Assembly: GCA_038142205.1 (NCBI GenBank)
Contig: JAYQJO010000001.1
Coordinates: 1,798,001-1,862,000, forward strand
Length of the DNA stretch: 64,000 bases
Reading direction: 5' to 3'
Source: UBA7359 sp038142205
GTDB taxonomy: Bacteria; Pseudomonadota; Gammaproteobacteria; Eutrophobiales; Eutrophobiaceae
In this document: in pieces, positions 1 to 8,062 of the stretch
Numbering within the stretch: the first letter of the stretch is position 1
Layout: each line of letters begins with the position of its first letter
Notes under the pieces: model-generated
The model's database searches: none
Seen by the model: the letters and a program-made list of their open reading frames with translations, nothing else
Told to the model about the DNA's origin: nothing
Program-made: the position numbers and the translations under genes

Positions 1-246
1 TGGGCGGCTGACGCGACCGATTGATTCAATAACAGGTTTACCTTCAAAATATTTAAGCTCAATGGTTAATGTTGCTTTTTTATTTTCTTCTTCAACACTA
101 AAACCGGATATATAACCTTCTTCCTTCATAATATTCGCGATCGCCACTTTTAGTTTTGATGATGGCATTTTCACTTCAAACTTATCACGTTCCAGCGAAT
201 TGCGAATTCGGGTTAACATATCTGCAATTGGATCTGACATACTCAT
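1..246 (-). CDS. rpsH: 30S ribosomal protein S8 (partial)
   Basis: N-terminal 82 codons of S8, a 16S rRNA-binding protein of the small subunit that in relatives also represses spc operon translation. The reading begins MSMSDPIADMLTRIRN, the usual S8 start, and is still open at the left window edge, so about 50 C-terminal residues lie outside. ATG at 246 is preferred over ATG at 240 because the family starts M-S-M-x-D-P-I-A-D. It follows rpsN after a short gap, as in the standard spc operon. Confidence 0.95.
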   Translation of the reverse strand, partial: MSMSDPIADMLTRIRNSLERDKFEVKMPSSKLKVAIANIMKEEGYISGFSVEEENKKATLTIELKYFEGKPVIESIGRVSRP

Positions 247-263
247 AATCTATTCTCTCTCTA

Positions 264-569
264 TTACCAGCTCGCTTTAACCAAACCTGGCACATCGCCA
301 CGCATAGCTGCTTCACGTAATTTATTTCGTCCCAATCCAAATTTCCGATAATAACCGTGTGGACGACCTGTAATATTACATCTGTTACGTACACGAACAG
401 AACTCGCATCGCGAGGCATCTTGTTCAGTTTTTCAACTGCAGCTGTTCGTTCTTCTTCGCTTAAAGAAGGATTAATAATTGCAGCTTTTAACTCTGCTCT
501 TTTCGCAGCGTATTTTTGAACCAAACGATTTCGTTTAATTTCACGATTTACCATGCATGACTTTGCCAT
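264..569 (-). CDS. rpsN: 30S ribosomal protein S14
   Basis: S14 of the 30S head, needed for late small-subunit assembly. At 101 residues it is the long, zinc-independent form: there is no paired CxxC zinc ribbon. The C-terminal RNRCNITGRPHGYYRKFGL segment is the diagnostic signature. It lies between rplE and rpsH in the canonical spc order with only 12 bases to rplE, so it is co-transcribed. Confidence 0.97.
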   Translation of the reverse strand: MAKSCMVNREIKRNRLVQKYAAKRAELKAAIINPSLSEEERTAAVEKLNKMPRDASSVRVRNRCNITGRPHGYYRKFGLGRNKLREAAMRGDVPGLVKASW

Positions 570-581
570 TCTAAATAGACC

Positions 582-1121
582 TCAAGACCTTAATGGAAGA
601 TTAAATGCTTTTAATAATGCACGACCTTCTTCGTCAGTACGTGCAGTTGTGGTAATCGTAATATCCATACCACGAAGCGTGTCAATTTTGTCGTAATCAA
701 TTTCTGGGAAAATAATTTGCTCTTTAATACCCATATTGTAATTACCACGACCATCAAAAGACTTTGCATTTAAGCCACGGAAATCACGAACACGCGGAAT
801 AGCAATAGTGATCAGACGATCAAGAAATTCATACATGCGTTCACGACGCAATGTTACTTTACAACCGACAGGCCAACCTTCGCGAACTTTGAAGTTAGCA
901 ACTGACTTTCTTGCCTTGCAAACAATGGGTTTTTGCCCAGCAATTTTAGTCATATCACTAACAGCGTGCTCAATGACTTTTTTATCGGCAACAGCTTCAC
1001 CTAATCCCATATTTAATGTGATCTTAGTAATTTTTGGTACTTCCATAGAAGACTTATATCCGAATTGTTCAGATAGCTGCTTAAATACCGTATTTTTATA
1101 ATGCTCTTGTAATCTGACCAT
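582..1121 (-). CDS. rplE: 50S ribosomal protein L5
   Basis: L5 (179 residues) binds 5S rRNA in the central protuberance of the large subunit. The conserved stretches KITLNMGLGEAV near residue 33 and IIFPEIDYDKID near residue 136 identify it, and the length matches the family. It lies 9 bases downstream of rplX in the spc operon. Confidence 0.98.
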   Translation of the reverse strand: MVRLQEHYKNTVFKQLSEQFGYKSSMEVPKITKITLNMGLGEAVADKKVIEHAVSDMTKIAGQKPIVCKARKSVANFKVREGWPVGCKVTLRRERMYEFLDRLITIAIPRVRDFRGLNAKSFDGRGNYNMGIKEQIIFPEIDYDKIDTLRGMDITITTTARTDEEGRALLKAFNLPLRS

Positions 1122-1130
1122 GACTAAACC

Positions 1131-1451
1131 TTAAACATCTACTACTTCATTATTCGATTTGAAGAAACGCACTTTCTGGCCATCTTTTAATTCACGATAA
1201 CCAATGCGATCAGCTTTATTTGTTACAGGATTTAATATCGCAACATTCGACACATGTATTCCTGCTTCTTTTTGAATAATACCGCCTGGCTGACCCATTT
1301 GCGGATTGCCCTTGGTATGCTTCTTAATTATATTAACGTTTTCGACAAAAACTTTTTCTTCATCGTTAACAACAGATAAAACCGAACCGGTTTTACCTTT
1401 GTCTTTACCGGCAATAACGATTACTTTGTCACCTTTTCTAATGCGACTCAT
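1131..1451 (-). CDS. rplX: 50S ribosomal protein L24
   Basis: L24 (106 residues), an assembly-initiator protein of the 50S subunit. It has the KOW motif near the N terminus (KGDKVIVIAGKDKGKTG) and the conserved NIIKKHTKG segment. Its ATG overlaps the rplN stop in a TAATG arrangement at 1449-1453, so translation of the two is probably coupled. Confidence 0.97.
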   Translation of the reverse strand: MSRIRKGDKVIVIAGKDKGKTGSVLSVVNDEEKVFVENVNIIKKHTKGNPQMGQPGGIIQKEAGIHVSNVAILNPVTNKADRIGYRELKDGQKVRFFKSNNEVVDV

Positions 1452-1819
1452 TACAGAACCTCCGGTGCCAAAGACACAATTTTCATAAACTGTTCGCCAC
1501 GTAACTCACGTGTAACAGGGCCAAAAATACGGGTACCAATAGGCTGCAACTGAGCATTCAATAACACAGCAGCATTACCATCAAAGCGAATCAGCGAACC
1601 GTCTTGTCTGCGAACACCTTTACGTGTACGAACAACAACTGCGTTATACACATCGCCCTTTTTAACTTTACCACGTGGTATAGCTTCTTTAACACTGACT
1701 TTAATAACATCGCCAACGCTCGCGTAGCGTCGTTTGGAACCACCTAATACCTTTATACACATTACGCGGCGAGCACCACTATTGTCTGCGGCATCAAGTA
1801 TTGTTTGCATCTGAATCAT
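1451..1819 (-). CDS. rplN: 50S ribosomal protein L14
   Basis: L14 (122 residues) contributes to the 30S-50S bridge. The start MIQMQTILDAADNSGARRV and the internal GDVIKVSVKEAIP block are diagnostic. It is the first gene of the classical spc operon, but here follows rpsQ by only 18 bases with no visible terminator or obvious promoter, so S10 and spc genes are probably one transcript. Confidence 0.98.
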   Translation of the reverse strand: MIQMQTILDAADNSGARRVMCIKVLGGSKRRYASVGDVIKVSVKEAIPRGKVKKGDVYNAVVVRTRKGVRRQDGSLIRFDGNAAVLLNAQLQPIGTRIFGPVTRELRGEQFMKIVSLAPEVL

Positions 1820-1837
1820 TTCTGCTTACTCTCCCGA

Positions 1838-2104
1838 TTAAACAACTTGAGCTTTACTGACAACTTTCTGCAAGCGCCAGGTCTTGTTTTTAGATAGTGG
1901 ACGTGATGATTCAATAACGACTACATCACCTTCATTACATTCATTCGCTTCATCATGAGCCATTAACTTAGTAGAACGACGCATAAATTTTCCATACAAA
2001 GGGTGTTTTACTTTACGCTCAACAAGTACAGCAATGGTTTTATCCATTTTGTTACTCACTACAGTACCGCTGACTGTCTTCGCTTGTTTTTCTTCTGTAC
2101 TCAT
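1838..2104 (-). CDS. rpsQ: 30S ribosomal protein S17
   Basis: S17 (88 residues), an OB-fold protein that binds 16S rRNA early in assembly. The core GTVVSNKMDKTIAVLVERKV and the later KHPLYGKFMRRSTK segment are typical. Its ATG overlaps the rpmC stop as ATGA (2101-2104), which indicates translational coupling. Confidence 0.97.
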   Translation of the reverse strand: MSTEEKQAKTVSGTVVSNKMDKTIAVLVERKVKHPLYGKFMRRSTKLMAHDEANECNEGDVVVIESSRPLSKNKTWRLQKVVSKAQVV

Positions 2105-2307
2105 GCGTCTTTACCTGATTCTGTTTTCTTTTCATTTATCAACGTATTGATTCGTGCAATATTACGTCGCGTTTTTTTCATTTCGCTAGGCTTGTCTAAC
2201 TGGCCAGTACCTTTTCTCATACGCAAGTTGAACTGAGCACGTAACTCTTCCAGCAATAGCGCCTGCAATTCTTCAGGTGACTTTTCTCTTAATTCTGCTG
2301 TTTTCAT
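2101..2307 (-). CDS. rpmC: 50S ribosomal protein L29
   Basis: L29 (68 residues), a small helical protein at the peptide exit tunnel that helps form the docking site for SRP and trigger factor. The ELREKSPEELQALLLEELRA start and FNLRMRKGTGQLD core are diagnostic. It overlaps rplP by one base (TAATG at 2305-2309) and rpsQ by four bases. Confidence 0.97.
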   Translation of the reverse strand: MKTAELREKSPEELQALLLEELRAQFNLRMRKGTGQLDKPSEMKKTRRNIARINTLINEKKTESGKDA

Positions 2308-2720
2308 TACAGTATCGTCCTCGCAACAAAAGTAGTTTTAACGGGTAATTTAGCTGCTGCTAAATCAAATGCTTCACGCGCTAATTCTTCTGATACGCCT
2401 TCCATTTCATAAAGCATTCTACCTGGTTGAATCTGTGCAACCCAGTATTCAACGTTACCTTTACCTTTACCTTGTCGTACTTCCAAAGGCTTTTTAGTAA
2501 TAGGTTTGTCAGGAAAAATACGTATCCAGATTTTCGCACCACGCTTTACTTTACGCGTCAATGCACGACGTGCAGCTTCAATCTGACGTGCAGTAATACG
2601 ACCACGTCCTACAGCTTTTAAACCAAACTCACCAAAGCTGACTTTATTACCAACTGTCGCAAGACCACGATTTCGTAGCTTACTTTGTTTTCTAAATTTT
2701 GTTCTTTTAGGCTGTAACAC
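2307..2720 (-). CDS. rplP: 50S ribosomal protein L16
   Basis: L16 (137 residues) lies near the A-site tRNA and peptidyl-transferase centre. It starts MLQPKRTKFRKQ, has a central GRITARQIEAARRA helix, and shows the IFPDKPITKKP and GKGKGNVEYWVA segments expected for a complete protein. Confidence 0.98.
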   Translation of the reverse strand: MLQPKRTKFRKQSKLRNRGLATVGNKVSFGEFGLKAVGRGRITARQIEAARRALTRKVKRGAKIWIRIFPDKPITKKPLEVRQGKGKGNVEYWVAQIQPGRMLYEMEGVSEELAREAFDLAAAKLPVKTTFVARTIL

Positions 2721-2753
2721 GTTCTTAGTCCTGTTCGTTATTTGCTCTTAAAC

Positions 2754-3434
2754 TTACGCCTGAGCTTCTTCTTTCTGAGTTTCTTCTTCTAACTTTCTCT
2801 GGTCATGGGCAAAAACTTCACCTTTGAAAATCCAGACTTTAATTCCAATAATTCCATAAGTAGTACTTGCTTCAGCTGTACCATAATCAATATCCGCTCT
2901 TAAAGTATGAAGCGGAACACGACCTTCTCTATACCATTCACTACGCGCTATTTCAGCACCGTTCAAACGGCCACCAACAGTAATTTTGATACCTTCTGCA
3001 CCAAGACGCATGGTGTTGGTTACGGCGCGCTTCATAGCACGGCGGAACATAATTCGTCGTTCGATTTGCTGTGCGACACTTTCTGCCACCAGATATGCAT
3101 CGAGTTCAGGTTTACGAATTTCTTCAACACTTACATGAGCAGGCACGCCCATCATTTGAGATACTTCCAAACGAAGACGTTCAATATCTTCACCTTTTTT
3201 ACCAATGACAATACCTGGGCGTGCAGTATGAATAATGACGCGCGCATTACCTGCTGGTCTTTCAATCTGAACACGACTTACAGAAGCATTCGCCAGTTTC
3301 TTACGGATATAGTCTCTAACTTTGATATCTGCATGCAGAAAATCAGCATAATCTTTACTGTCTGCATACCAGGTTGAGGTCCAGTCTTTAATAATGCCAA
3401 GGCGTATGCCTGTTGGATGTACTTTTTGACCCAT
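2754..3434 (-). CDS. rpsC: 30S ribosomal protein S3
   Basis: S3 (226 residues) lines the mRNA entry tunnel and has mRNA helicase activity with S4. A type-II KH domain is visible around residues 40-110 (IHTARPGIVIGKKGEDIE) with the S3 C-terminal domain after it (GAEGIKITVGGRLNGAEIAR). It starts MGQKVHPTGIRLGI and ends in a short acidic/Gln tail. Confidence 0.98.
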   Translation of the reverse strand: MGQKVHPTGIRLGIIKDWTSTWYADSKDYADFLHADIKVRDYIRKKLANASVSRVQIERPAGNARVIIHTARPGIVIGKKGEDIERLRLEVSQMMGVPAHVSVEEIRKPELDAYLVAESVAQQIERRIMFRRAMKRAVTNTMRLGAEGIKITVGGRLNGAEIARSEWYREGRVPLHTLRADIDYGTAEASTTYGIIGIKVWIFKGEVFAHDQRKLEEETQKEEAQA

Positions 3435-3440
3435 GCTTAC

Positions 3441-3779
3441 TTATTCTCCGTTCTCAGCAACCGTCACGGTTAAATGACTGGTTCTTTTGATTATTCTATC
3501 GGCACGGCCTCTTGCGCGTGGACGCAAGCGTTTCATCGTCGGGCCCTGGTTTACTTGAATAGTACTGACTTTTAATTCATCAATATCAGCACCGTCGTTG
3601 TTCTCAGCATTGGCTATTGCAGACTCAAGCACCTTTTTTATGATGTCTGCGCCTTTCTTGTTACTAAAAGCAAGCAAGTTAATCGCACGATCAACTGGCA
3701 AGCCACGAATCTGATCCGCCACTAAACGCATTTTTTGCGGTGACAAATGTGTATATTTTAAAGTTGCTGAAGTCGCCAT
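3441..3779 (-). CDS. rplV: 50S ribosomal protein L22
   Basis: L22 (112 residues) lines the nascent-chain exit tunnel; its beta-hairpin forms part of the macrolide-sensitive constriction. The sequence shows LSPQKMRLVADQIRG near the N terminus and the hairpin RLRPRARGRADRI. No deletion of the hairpin is seen. Confidence 0.98.
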   Translation of the reverse strand: MATSATLKYTHLSPQKMRLVADQIRGLPVDRAINLLAFSNKKGADIIKKVLESAIANAENNDGADIDELKVSTIQVNQGPTMKRLRPRARGRADRIIKRTSHLTVTVAENGE

Positions 3780-3795
3780 AATTCTATTCTTCTAA

Positions 3796-4065
3796 TTAAG
3801 ATTTTTTATCTGCTACGTGACCACGGTAAGTACGAGTTAAAACGAACTCACCTAGTTTATGGCCAACCATGTTTTCAGAGATATACACAGGCATATGATC
3901 GCGGCCGTTATGAACAGCAATGGTTAAACCAACCATTTCAGGCATAACCATAGAGCGACGAGACCATGTTTTAATTGGACGTTTATCGTTACTTTCCTTT
4001 GCTACTTGCACCTTTTTCACAAGGTGATGGTCAATAAACGGACCTTTTTTTATTGAACGTGGCAC
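3796..4065 (-). CDS. rpsS: 30S ribosomal protein S19
   Basis: S19 (89 residues), 30S head protein that forms a complex with S13. It starts MPRSIKKGPFIDHHLVKKV and contains IKTWSRRSMVMPEMVG and HKLGEFVLTRTYRGH, all family signatures. It lies between rplB and rplV in the S10 order. Confidence 0.98.
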   Translation of the reverse strand: MPRSIKKGPFIDHHLVKKVQVAKESNDKRPIKTWSRRSMVMPEMVGLTIAVHNGRDHMPVYISENMVGHKLGEFVLTRTYRGHVADKKS

Positions 4066-4080
4066 GTGTATTCCTCTCTA

Positions 4081-4902
4081 TTATTTACGTTTACGAACGA
4101 TTAATTTATCAGTTCGCTTATTCTTTCTGGTTTTAAAGCCTTTCGTTGGCGTACCCCATGGACTAACAGGATGACGACCACCTGATGTACGACCTTCACC
4201 ACCACCATGTGGGTGATCAACCGGGTTCATTGCAACACCTCGAACAGTAGGTCTAATACCTAGCCAACGTTTTGCGCCCGCTTTACCTAATGAACGTAAT
4301 TGATGCTCACCGTTACTTACTTCGCCAATGGTTGCACGACAATCCGCCAGTACTTTACGCATTTCACCTGAACGCAATCTTAAGGTGACGTGCTGCCCTT
4401 CTTTTGCAACTAATTGCGCAGAAGTACCTGCACTACGAATCATTTGTGCGCCCTTACCTGGCTTTAATTCAATGCAATGCACTGTTGAACCTAAAGGCAT
4501 GTTTCTCAATGGCATGCTATTACCGGTTTTAATACCCGCTTCCACGCCAGACATGACTTGATCACCGACTTTTACGTTAGCCGGCGCAATGATGTAACGT
4601 CTTTCACCGTCTGCGTAAAGTAATAATGCGATGTGTGACGTTCTGTTTGGGTCGTATTCGATACGCTCAATTTTCGCAGCGATACCGTCTTTATTTCGTT
4701 TAAAATCAATAATGCGATAACGCTGCTTCGAACCGCCACCACGATGACGAACAGTAATACGACCATTATTATTACGGCCTGAAAATTTATTTTGCTTTTC
4801 TAACAGCGGTTCATAAGGTTTGCCCTTGTATAACTCAGGACTAACAACCTTTATCATGGAACGACGGCCTGCAGATGTCGGTTTTGGATTAACTAATGCC
4901 AT
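4081..4902 (-). CDS. rplB: 50S ribosomal protein L2
   Basis: L2 (273 residues) supports peptidyl transfer and subunit association. The OB/SH3-like core and the signature RGVAMNPVDHPHGGGEGRT near residues 219-237 are intact; the conserved histidine of this loop is known to matter for peptidyl transferase. Length equals the family norm. Confidence 0.99.
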   Translation of the reverse strand: MALVNPKPTSAGRRSMIKVVSPELYKGKPYEPLLEKQNKFSGRNNNGRITVRHRGGGSKQRYRIIDFKRNKDGIAAKIERIEYDPNRTSHIALLLYADGERRYIIAPANVKVGDQVMSGVEAGIKTGNSMPLRNMPLGSTVHCIELKPGKGAQMIRSAGTSAQLVAKEGQHVTLRLRSGEMRKVLADCRATIGEVSNGEHQLRSLGKAGAKRWLGIRPTVRGVAMNPVDHPHGGGEGRTSGGRHPVSPWGTPTKGFKTRKNKRTDKLIVRKRK

Positions 4903-4915
4903 AATTCTTTACCTA

Positions 4916-5212
4916 TCAAGCTCCCATGAAGTCAATGTCAAAACCAGGCTTCAATTTGACATAGGCTTTTTTCCAATTAACACGTTGACCTGGCTTACGT
5001 GCAAACATTTTCTTTTTGCCTTTTACGTTAGCTACCTGAACAGACTCAACCTCGGCACCTTCGAACATCAGCTCTACAGCGCTTTTGATTTCAGGTTTGG
5101 TTGCGTCTTTTGCAACTTTAAATACAAATTGATTGTGTGCTTCACCAACCATAGTCGACTTCTCAGTCACTCTTGGCTCAAGCAAAACAGTCATTAATTT
5201 TTCCTGGTTCAT
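4916..5212 (-). CDS. rplW: 50S ribosomal protein L23
   Basis: L23 (98 residues), exit-tunnel protein that docks trigger factor and SRP. The start at 5212 (MNQEKLMTVLLEPRVTEKS) is preferred over an in-frame ATG at 5221 because it matches the family N terminus and overlaps the rplD stop as ATGA (5209-5212). The conserved VNWKKAYVKLKPG tail is present. Confidence 0.96.
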   Translation of the reverse strand: MNQEKLMTVLLEPRVTEKSTMVGEAHNQFVFKVAKDATKPEIKSAVELMFEGAEVESVQVANVKGKKKMFARKPGQRVNWKKAYVKLKPGFDIDFMGA

Positions 5213-5826
5213 GATAACCACGCCTCAACTTTTTCAACTGCTGACTTAGTCATTAATACTTTTTCAAAACCGATCAATGAATAAGGGTCAATTTCATTTG
5301 TATCGATAACGTCTGCTTTAGGAAGGTTACGAATACCGAAATACAGGTTTTCAGTTAACTCTTCAGTAACGACCAATACATCTTCCAGACCAAGACTTTC
5401 TAGTTTTTCTTTAACCAATTTTGTTTTTGATTCAGCAACATCAAATTCATCAATACAGATAAAACGTTCCTGACGAACCAGCTCAGAAAGAATCGAACGC
5501 ATCGCTCCACGATACATTTTCTTATTCAGTTTCTTGCTGTGATCCTGAGGCTTCGCTGCAAAGGTAACACCGCCGCCGCGCCATATTGGGCTACGAATCG
5601 TACCCGCTCTTGCACGGCCGGTACCCTCTTGTTTAAAAGGTTTTTTACCACCACCTTGAACCGCAGAACGGTTTTTTTGCGCTTTAGTACCAGAACGAGC
5701 TGCTGCCAGATACGAGGTTAAAACCTGATGTATCAATGGCTCGTTAAATTCGGCAGAAAAAACACTATCAGCAACAGTCATGCTGCCTGCTTTTTTCTTA
5801 CCTGCTGTTTGAATTTTAAGTTCCAT
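5209..5826 (-). CDS. rplD: 50S ribosomal protein L4
   Basis: L4 (205 residues) lines the exit tunnel with L22; in enterobacteria it also autoregulates the S10 operon. The long tunnel loop is recognisable (GGGKKPFKQEGTGRARAGTI, then SPIWRGGGVTFA). No E. coli-like S10 leader exists here, because rpsJ follows tuf by only 7 bases, so autoregulation of that kind is not evident. Confidence 0.97.
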   Translation of the reverse strand: MELKIQTAGKKKAGSMTVADSVFSAEFNEPLIHQVLTSYLAAARSGTKAQKNRSAVQGGGKKPFKQEGTGRARAGTIRSPIWRGGGVTFAAKPQDHSKKLNKKMYRGAMRSILSELVRQERFICIDEFDVAESKTKLVKEKLESLGLEDVLVVTEELTENLYFGIRNLPKADVIDTNEIDPYSLIGFEKVLMTKSAVEKVEAWLS

Positions 5827-5849
5827 GAGAATGCCTTATGCTTAATTCT

Positions 5850-6491
5850 TTATTTAGCCTTTACTGAAGGTTTAATAACAACCCTGCCACCTTTAACAGC
5901 AGGAACTGAACCTTTAATCAACAATAAATTGCGTTCACTATCAACACGAACCACTTCAAGGTTTTGAGTTGTACGTTGTACATTACCTAAATGACCCGCC
6001 ATTTTTTTACCCTTGAAAACACGCCCAGGAGTTTGACATTGGCCAATAGAACCCGGCGCACGGTGAGAAATAGAGTTGCCATGTGAGTTACGTTGATGAC
6101 TGAAGTTATGACGCTTAATTGCACCAGCAAAACCTTTACCGTTTGTTGTACCGGTCACATCAACTTTTTGACCTGCTTCAAACATATCAACTTTAATTTC
6201 AGAACCTGTAGCAAGCTGCTCTAACTCTTCACTGCTTACTCTGTGTTCTACAAGCCCTTCGCCTGTGTCAACATTTGCTTTGGCGTAATTACCTGCTTCC
6301 GATTTAGTCAATGACGATGATTTTTTAGAACCCCAGGAAACCTGTATAGCACTATAACCTTTCGTTTCTGACGTAATTACTTCAGTAATATGATTTGGAG
6401 TCGCTTCTACAACAGTCACAGGCACTGATTGACCTTCGTCAGTAAAGACGCGTGTCATGCCTCGTTTTCGACCTATAATTCCAATCGTCAT
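5850..6491 (-). CDS. rplC: 50S ribosomal protein L3
   Basis: L3 (213 residues) is an early assembly protein whose loop reaches toward the peptidyl-transferase centre. It starts MTIGIIGRKRGMTRVF and contains the motif FSHQRNSHGNSISHRAPGSI followed by GQCQTPGRVFKGKKMAGHLG, which holds the glutamine that PrmB methylates in relatives. Confidence 0.98.
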   Translation of the reverse strand: MTIGIIGRKRGMTRVFTDEGQSVPVTVVEATPNHITEVITSETKGYSAIQVSWGSKKSSSLTKSEAGNYAKANVDTGEGLVEHRVSSEELEQLATGSEIKVDMFEAGQKVDVTGTTNGKGFAGAIKRHNFSHQRNSHGNSISHRAPGSIGQCQTPGRVFKGKKMAGHLGNVQRTTQNLEVVRVDSERNLLLIKGSVPAVKGGRVVIKPSVKAK

Positions 6492-6514
6492 TGTTTTAAA
6501 TCCACCCGTTATTC

Positions 6515-6829
6515 TTATTGCAATTTAATCTGAACGTCGACACCCGCCGCCAGATCAAGTTTCATTAACGCATCAACTGTTTTATCAGTTGGGTTAACAA
6601 TATCCATTAAACGTTTATGAGTACGAATTTCATATTGATCACGCGCATCTTTGTTAACGTGTGGCGAAATCAAAACCGTAAAGCGTTCTTTTTTCGTTGG
6701 CAAAGGTATAGGCCCTTTAATTTGAGCGCCCGTACGTCTGGCTGTCTCGACAATCTCTTTCGTAGACTGATCGATTAAACGATGATCGAATGCCTTAAGG
6801 CGAATTCTTATTACTTGTTCTTCAGACAT
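6515..6829 (-). CDS. rpsJ: 30S ribosomal protein S10
   Basis: S10 (104 residues), 30S head protein and, as NusE, partner of NusB and NusG in antitermination. The IRIRLKAFDHRLIDQST start and the later VLISPHVNKDARDQYEIRTH segment are diagnostic. It begins only 7 bases after the tuf stop, so the str and S10 gene groups are fused into one unit, unlike E. coli. Confidence 0.97.
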   Translation of the reverse strand: MSEEQVIRIRLKAFDHRLIDQSTKEIVETARRTGAQIKGPIPLPTKKERFTVLISPHVNKDARDQYEIRTHKRLMDIVNPTDKTVDALMKLDLAAGVDVQIKLQ

Positions 6830-6836
6830 TTTCTAT

Positions 6837-8027
6837 TTACTCAATAATTTTAGAGACAACGCCCGCACCAACAGTACGGCCACCTTCTCGTATTGCAAAG
6901 CGTAAACCTTCTTCCATCGCAATCGGTGCTATCAATTTCACCGTCACCTTGACGTTATCACCCGGCATGACCATTTCAGTCCCTTCCGGTAATTCCATCG
7001 CGCCCGTCACATCAGTCGTTCTAAAATAGAACTGAGGACGGTAGTTATTGAAGAACGGCGTATGACGACCACCTTCATCTTTGCTTAATACGTAGATTTC
7101 AGTTTCAAAGTGCGTATGCGGGGTAATTGAACCCGGCACACAAAGTACTTGCCCGCGTTCAACTTCTTCACGTTTGGTTCCACGAAGTAAAACACCAACA
7201 TTGTCACCCGCTTGACCTTCGTCAAGTAACTTACGGAACATTTCTACACCGGTACAAGTCGTCGTTTGGGTGTCTTTGATACCGACAATCTCGATTTCTT
7301 CGCCCACTTTAACGATACCGCGCTCAACACGTCCGGTTACTACCGTACCACGACCTGAAATACTGAATACGTCTTCAATAGGCATCAAAAATGGCTTGTC
7401 TACTGGACGCTCGGGTAATGGGAAGTATTCATCCATTGCTGCAACGAGCTTTAGGATTGAGGGGATACCGATATCTGAGGTATCGCCTTCTAATGCTTTT
7501 AATGCTGAGCCGGTGACAATCGGGGTATCGTCACCCGGAAAGTCGTAGCTATCTAATAATTCGCGAATTTCCATTTCAACCAGCTCTAATAGTTCTGCAT
7601 CATCAACTTGGTCTGCTTTGTTCAAGTACACCACGATGTAAGGAACACCGACTTGACGTGATAACAGGATGTGCTCACGGGTTTGTGGCATAGGACCATC
7701 TGCTGCACTACAGACTAAAATAGCGCCGTCCATTTGTGCCGCACCAGTAATCATGTTCTTGACATAATCCGCGTGTCCCGGACAGTCTACGTGCGCATAG
7801 TGACGGTCATCACTTTCGTATTCCACGTGTGCAGTAGCTATAGTAATACCGCGTTCACGCTCTTCAGGCGCATTATCAATATCACCGTAGTCCTTGAATT
7901 CACCGCCGTTCGCTTCGGCCATTGTCTTGGTAATTGCCGCTGTTAACGTTGTCTTGCCATGGTCAACGTGACCGATTGTGCCCACATTGACATGGGGCTT
8001 TGTGCGTTCAAATTTTTCCTTAGACAC
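6837..8027 (-). CDS. tufA: Elongation factor Tu (copy A)
   Basis: EF-Tu (396 residues) carries aminoacyl-tRNA to the ribosome as a GTP complex. The P-loop GHVDHGKTT (residues 18-26), the switch region RGITIATAHVEY, DCPGHADYVKNM and NKAD are all present, followed by domains 2 and 3. The start is GTG at 8027 with an AGGTGA Shine-Dalgarno. The coding sequence is, by eye, identical to the second tuf at 23422-24612 except at codon 1 (GTG versus ATG) and codon 3 (AAG versus AAA), a sign of gene conversion. It lies between fusA and rpsJ. Confidence 0.98.
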   Translation of the reverse strand: MSKEKFERTKPHVNVGTIGHVDHGKTTLTAAITKTMAEANGGEFKDYGDIDNAPEERERGITIATAHVEYESDDRHYAHVDCPGHADYVKNMITGAAQMDGAILVCSAADGPMPQTREHILLSRQVGVPYIVVYLNKADQVDDAELLELVEMEIRELLDSYDFPGDDTPIVTGSALKALEGDTSDIGIPSILKLVAAMDEYFPLPERPVDKPFLMPIEDVFSISGRGTVVTGRVERGIVKVGEEIEIVGIKDTQTTTCTGVEMFRKLLDEGQAGDNVGVLLRGTKREEVERGQVLCVPGSITPHTHFETEIYVLSKDEGGRHTPFFNNYRPQFYFRTTDVTGAMELPEGTEMVMPGDNVKVTVKLIAPIAMEEGLRFAIREGGRTVGAGVVSKIIE

Positions 8028-8062
8028 GGCTAATCACCTCTTTTATATCTCTAAAAATTAAA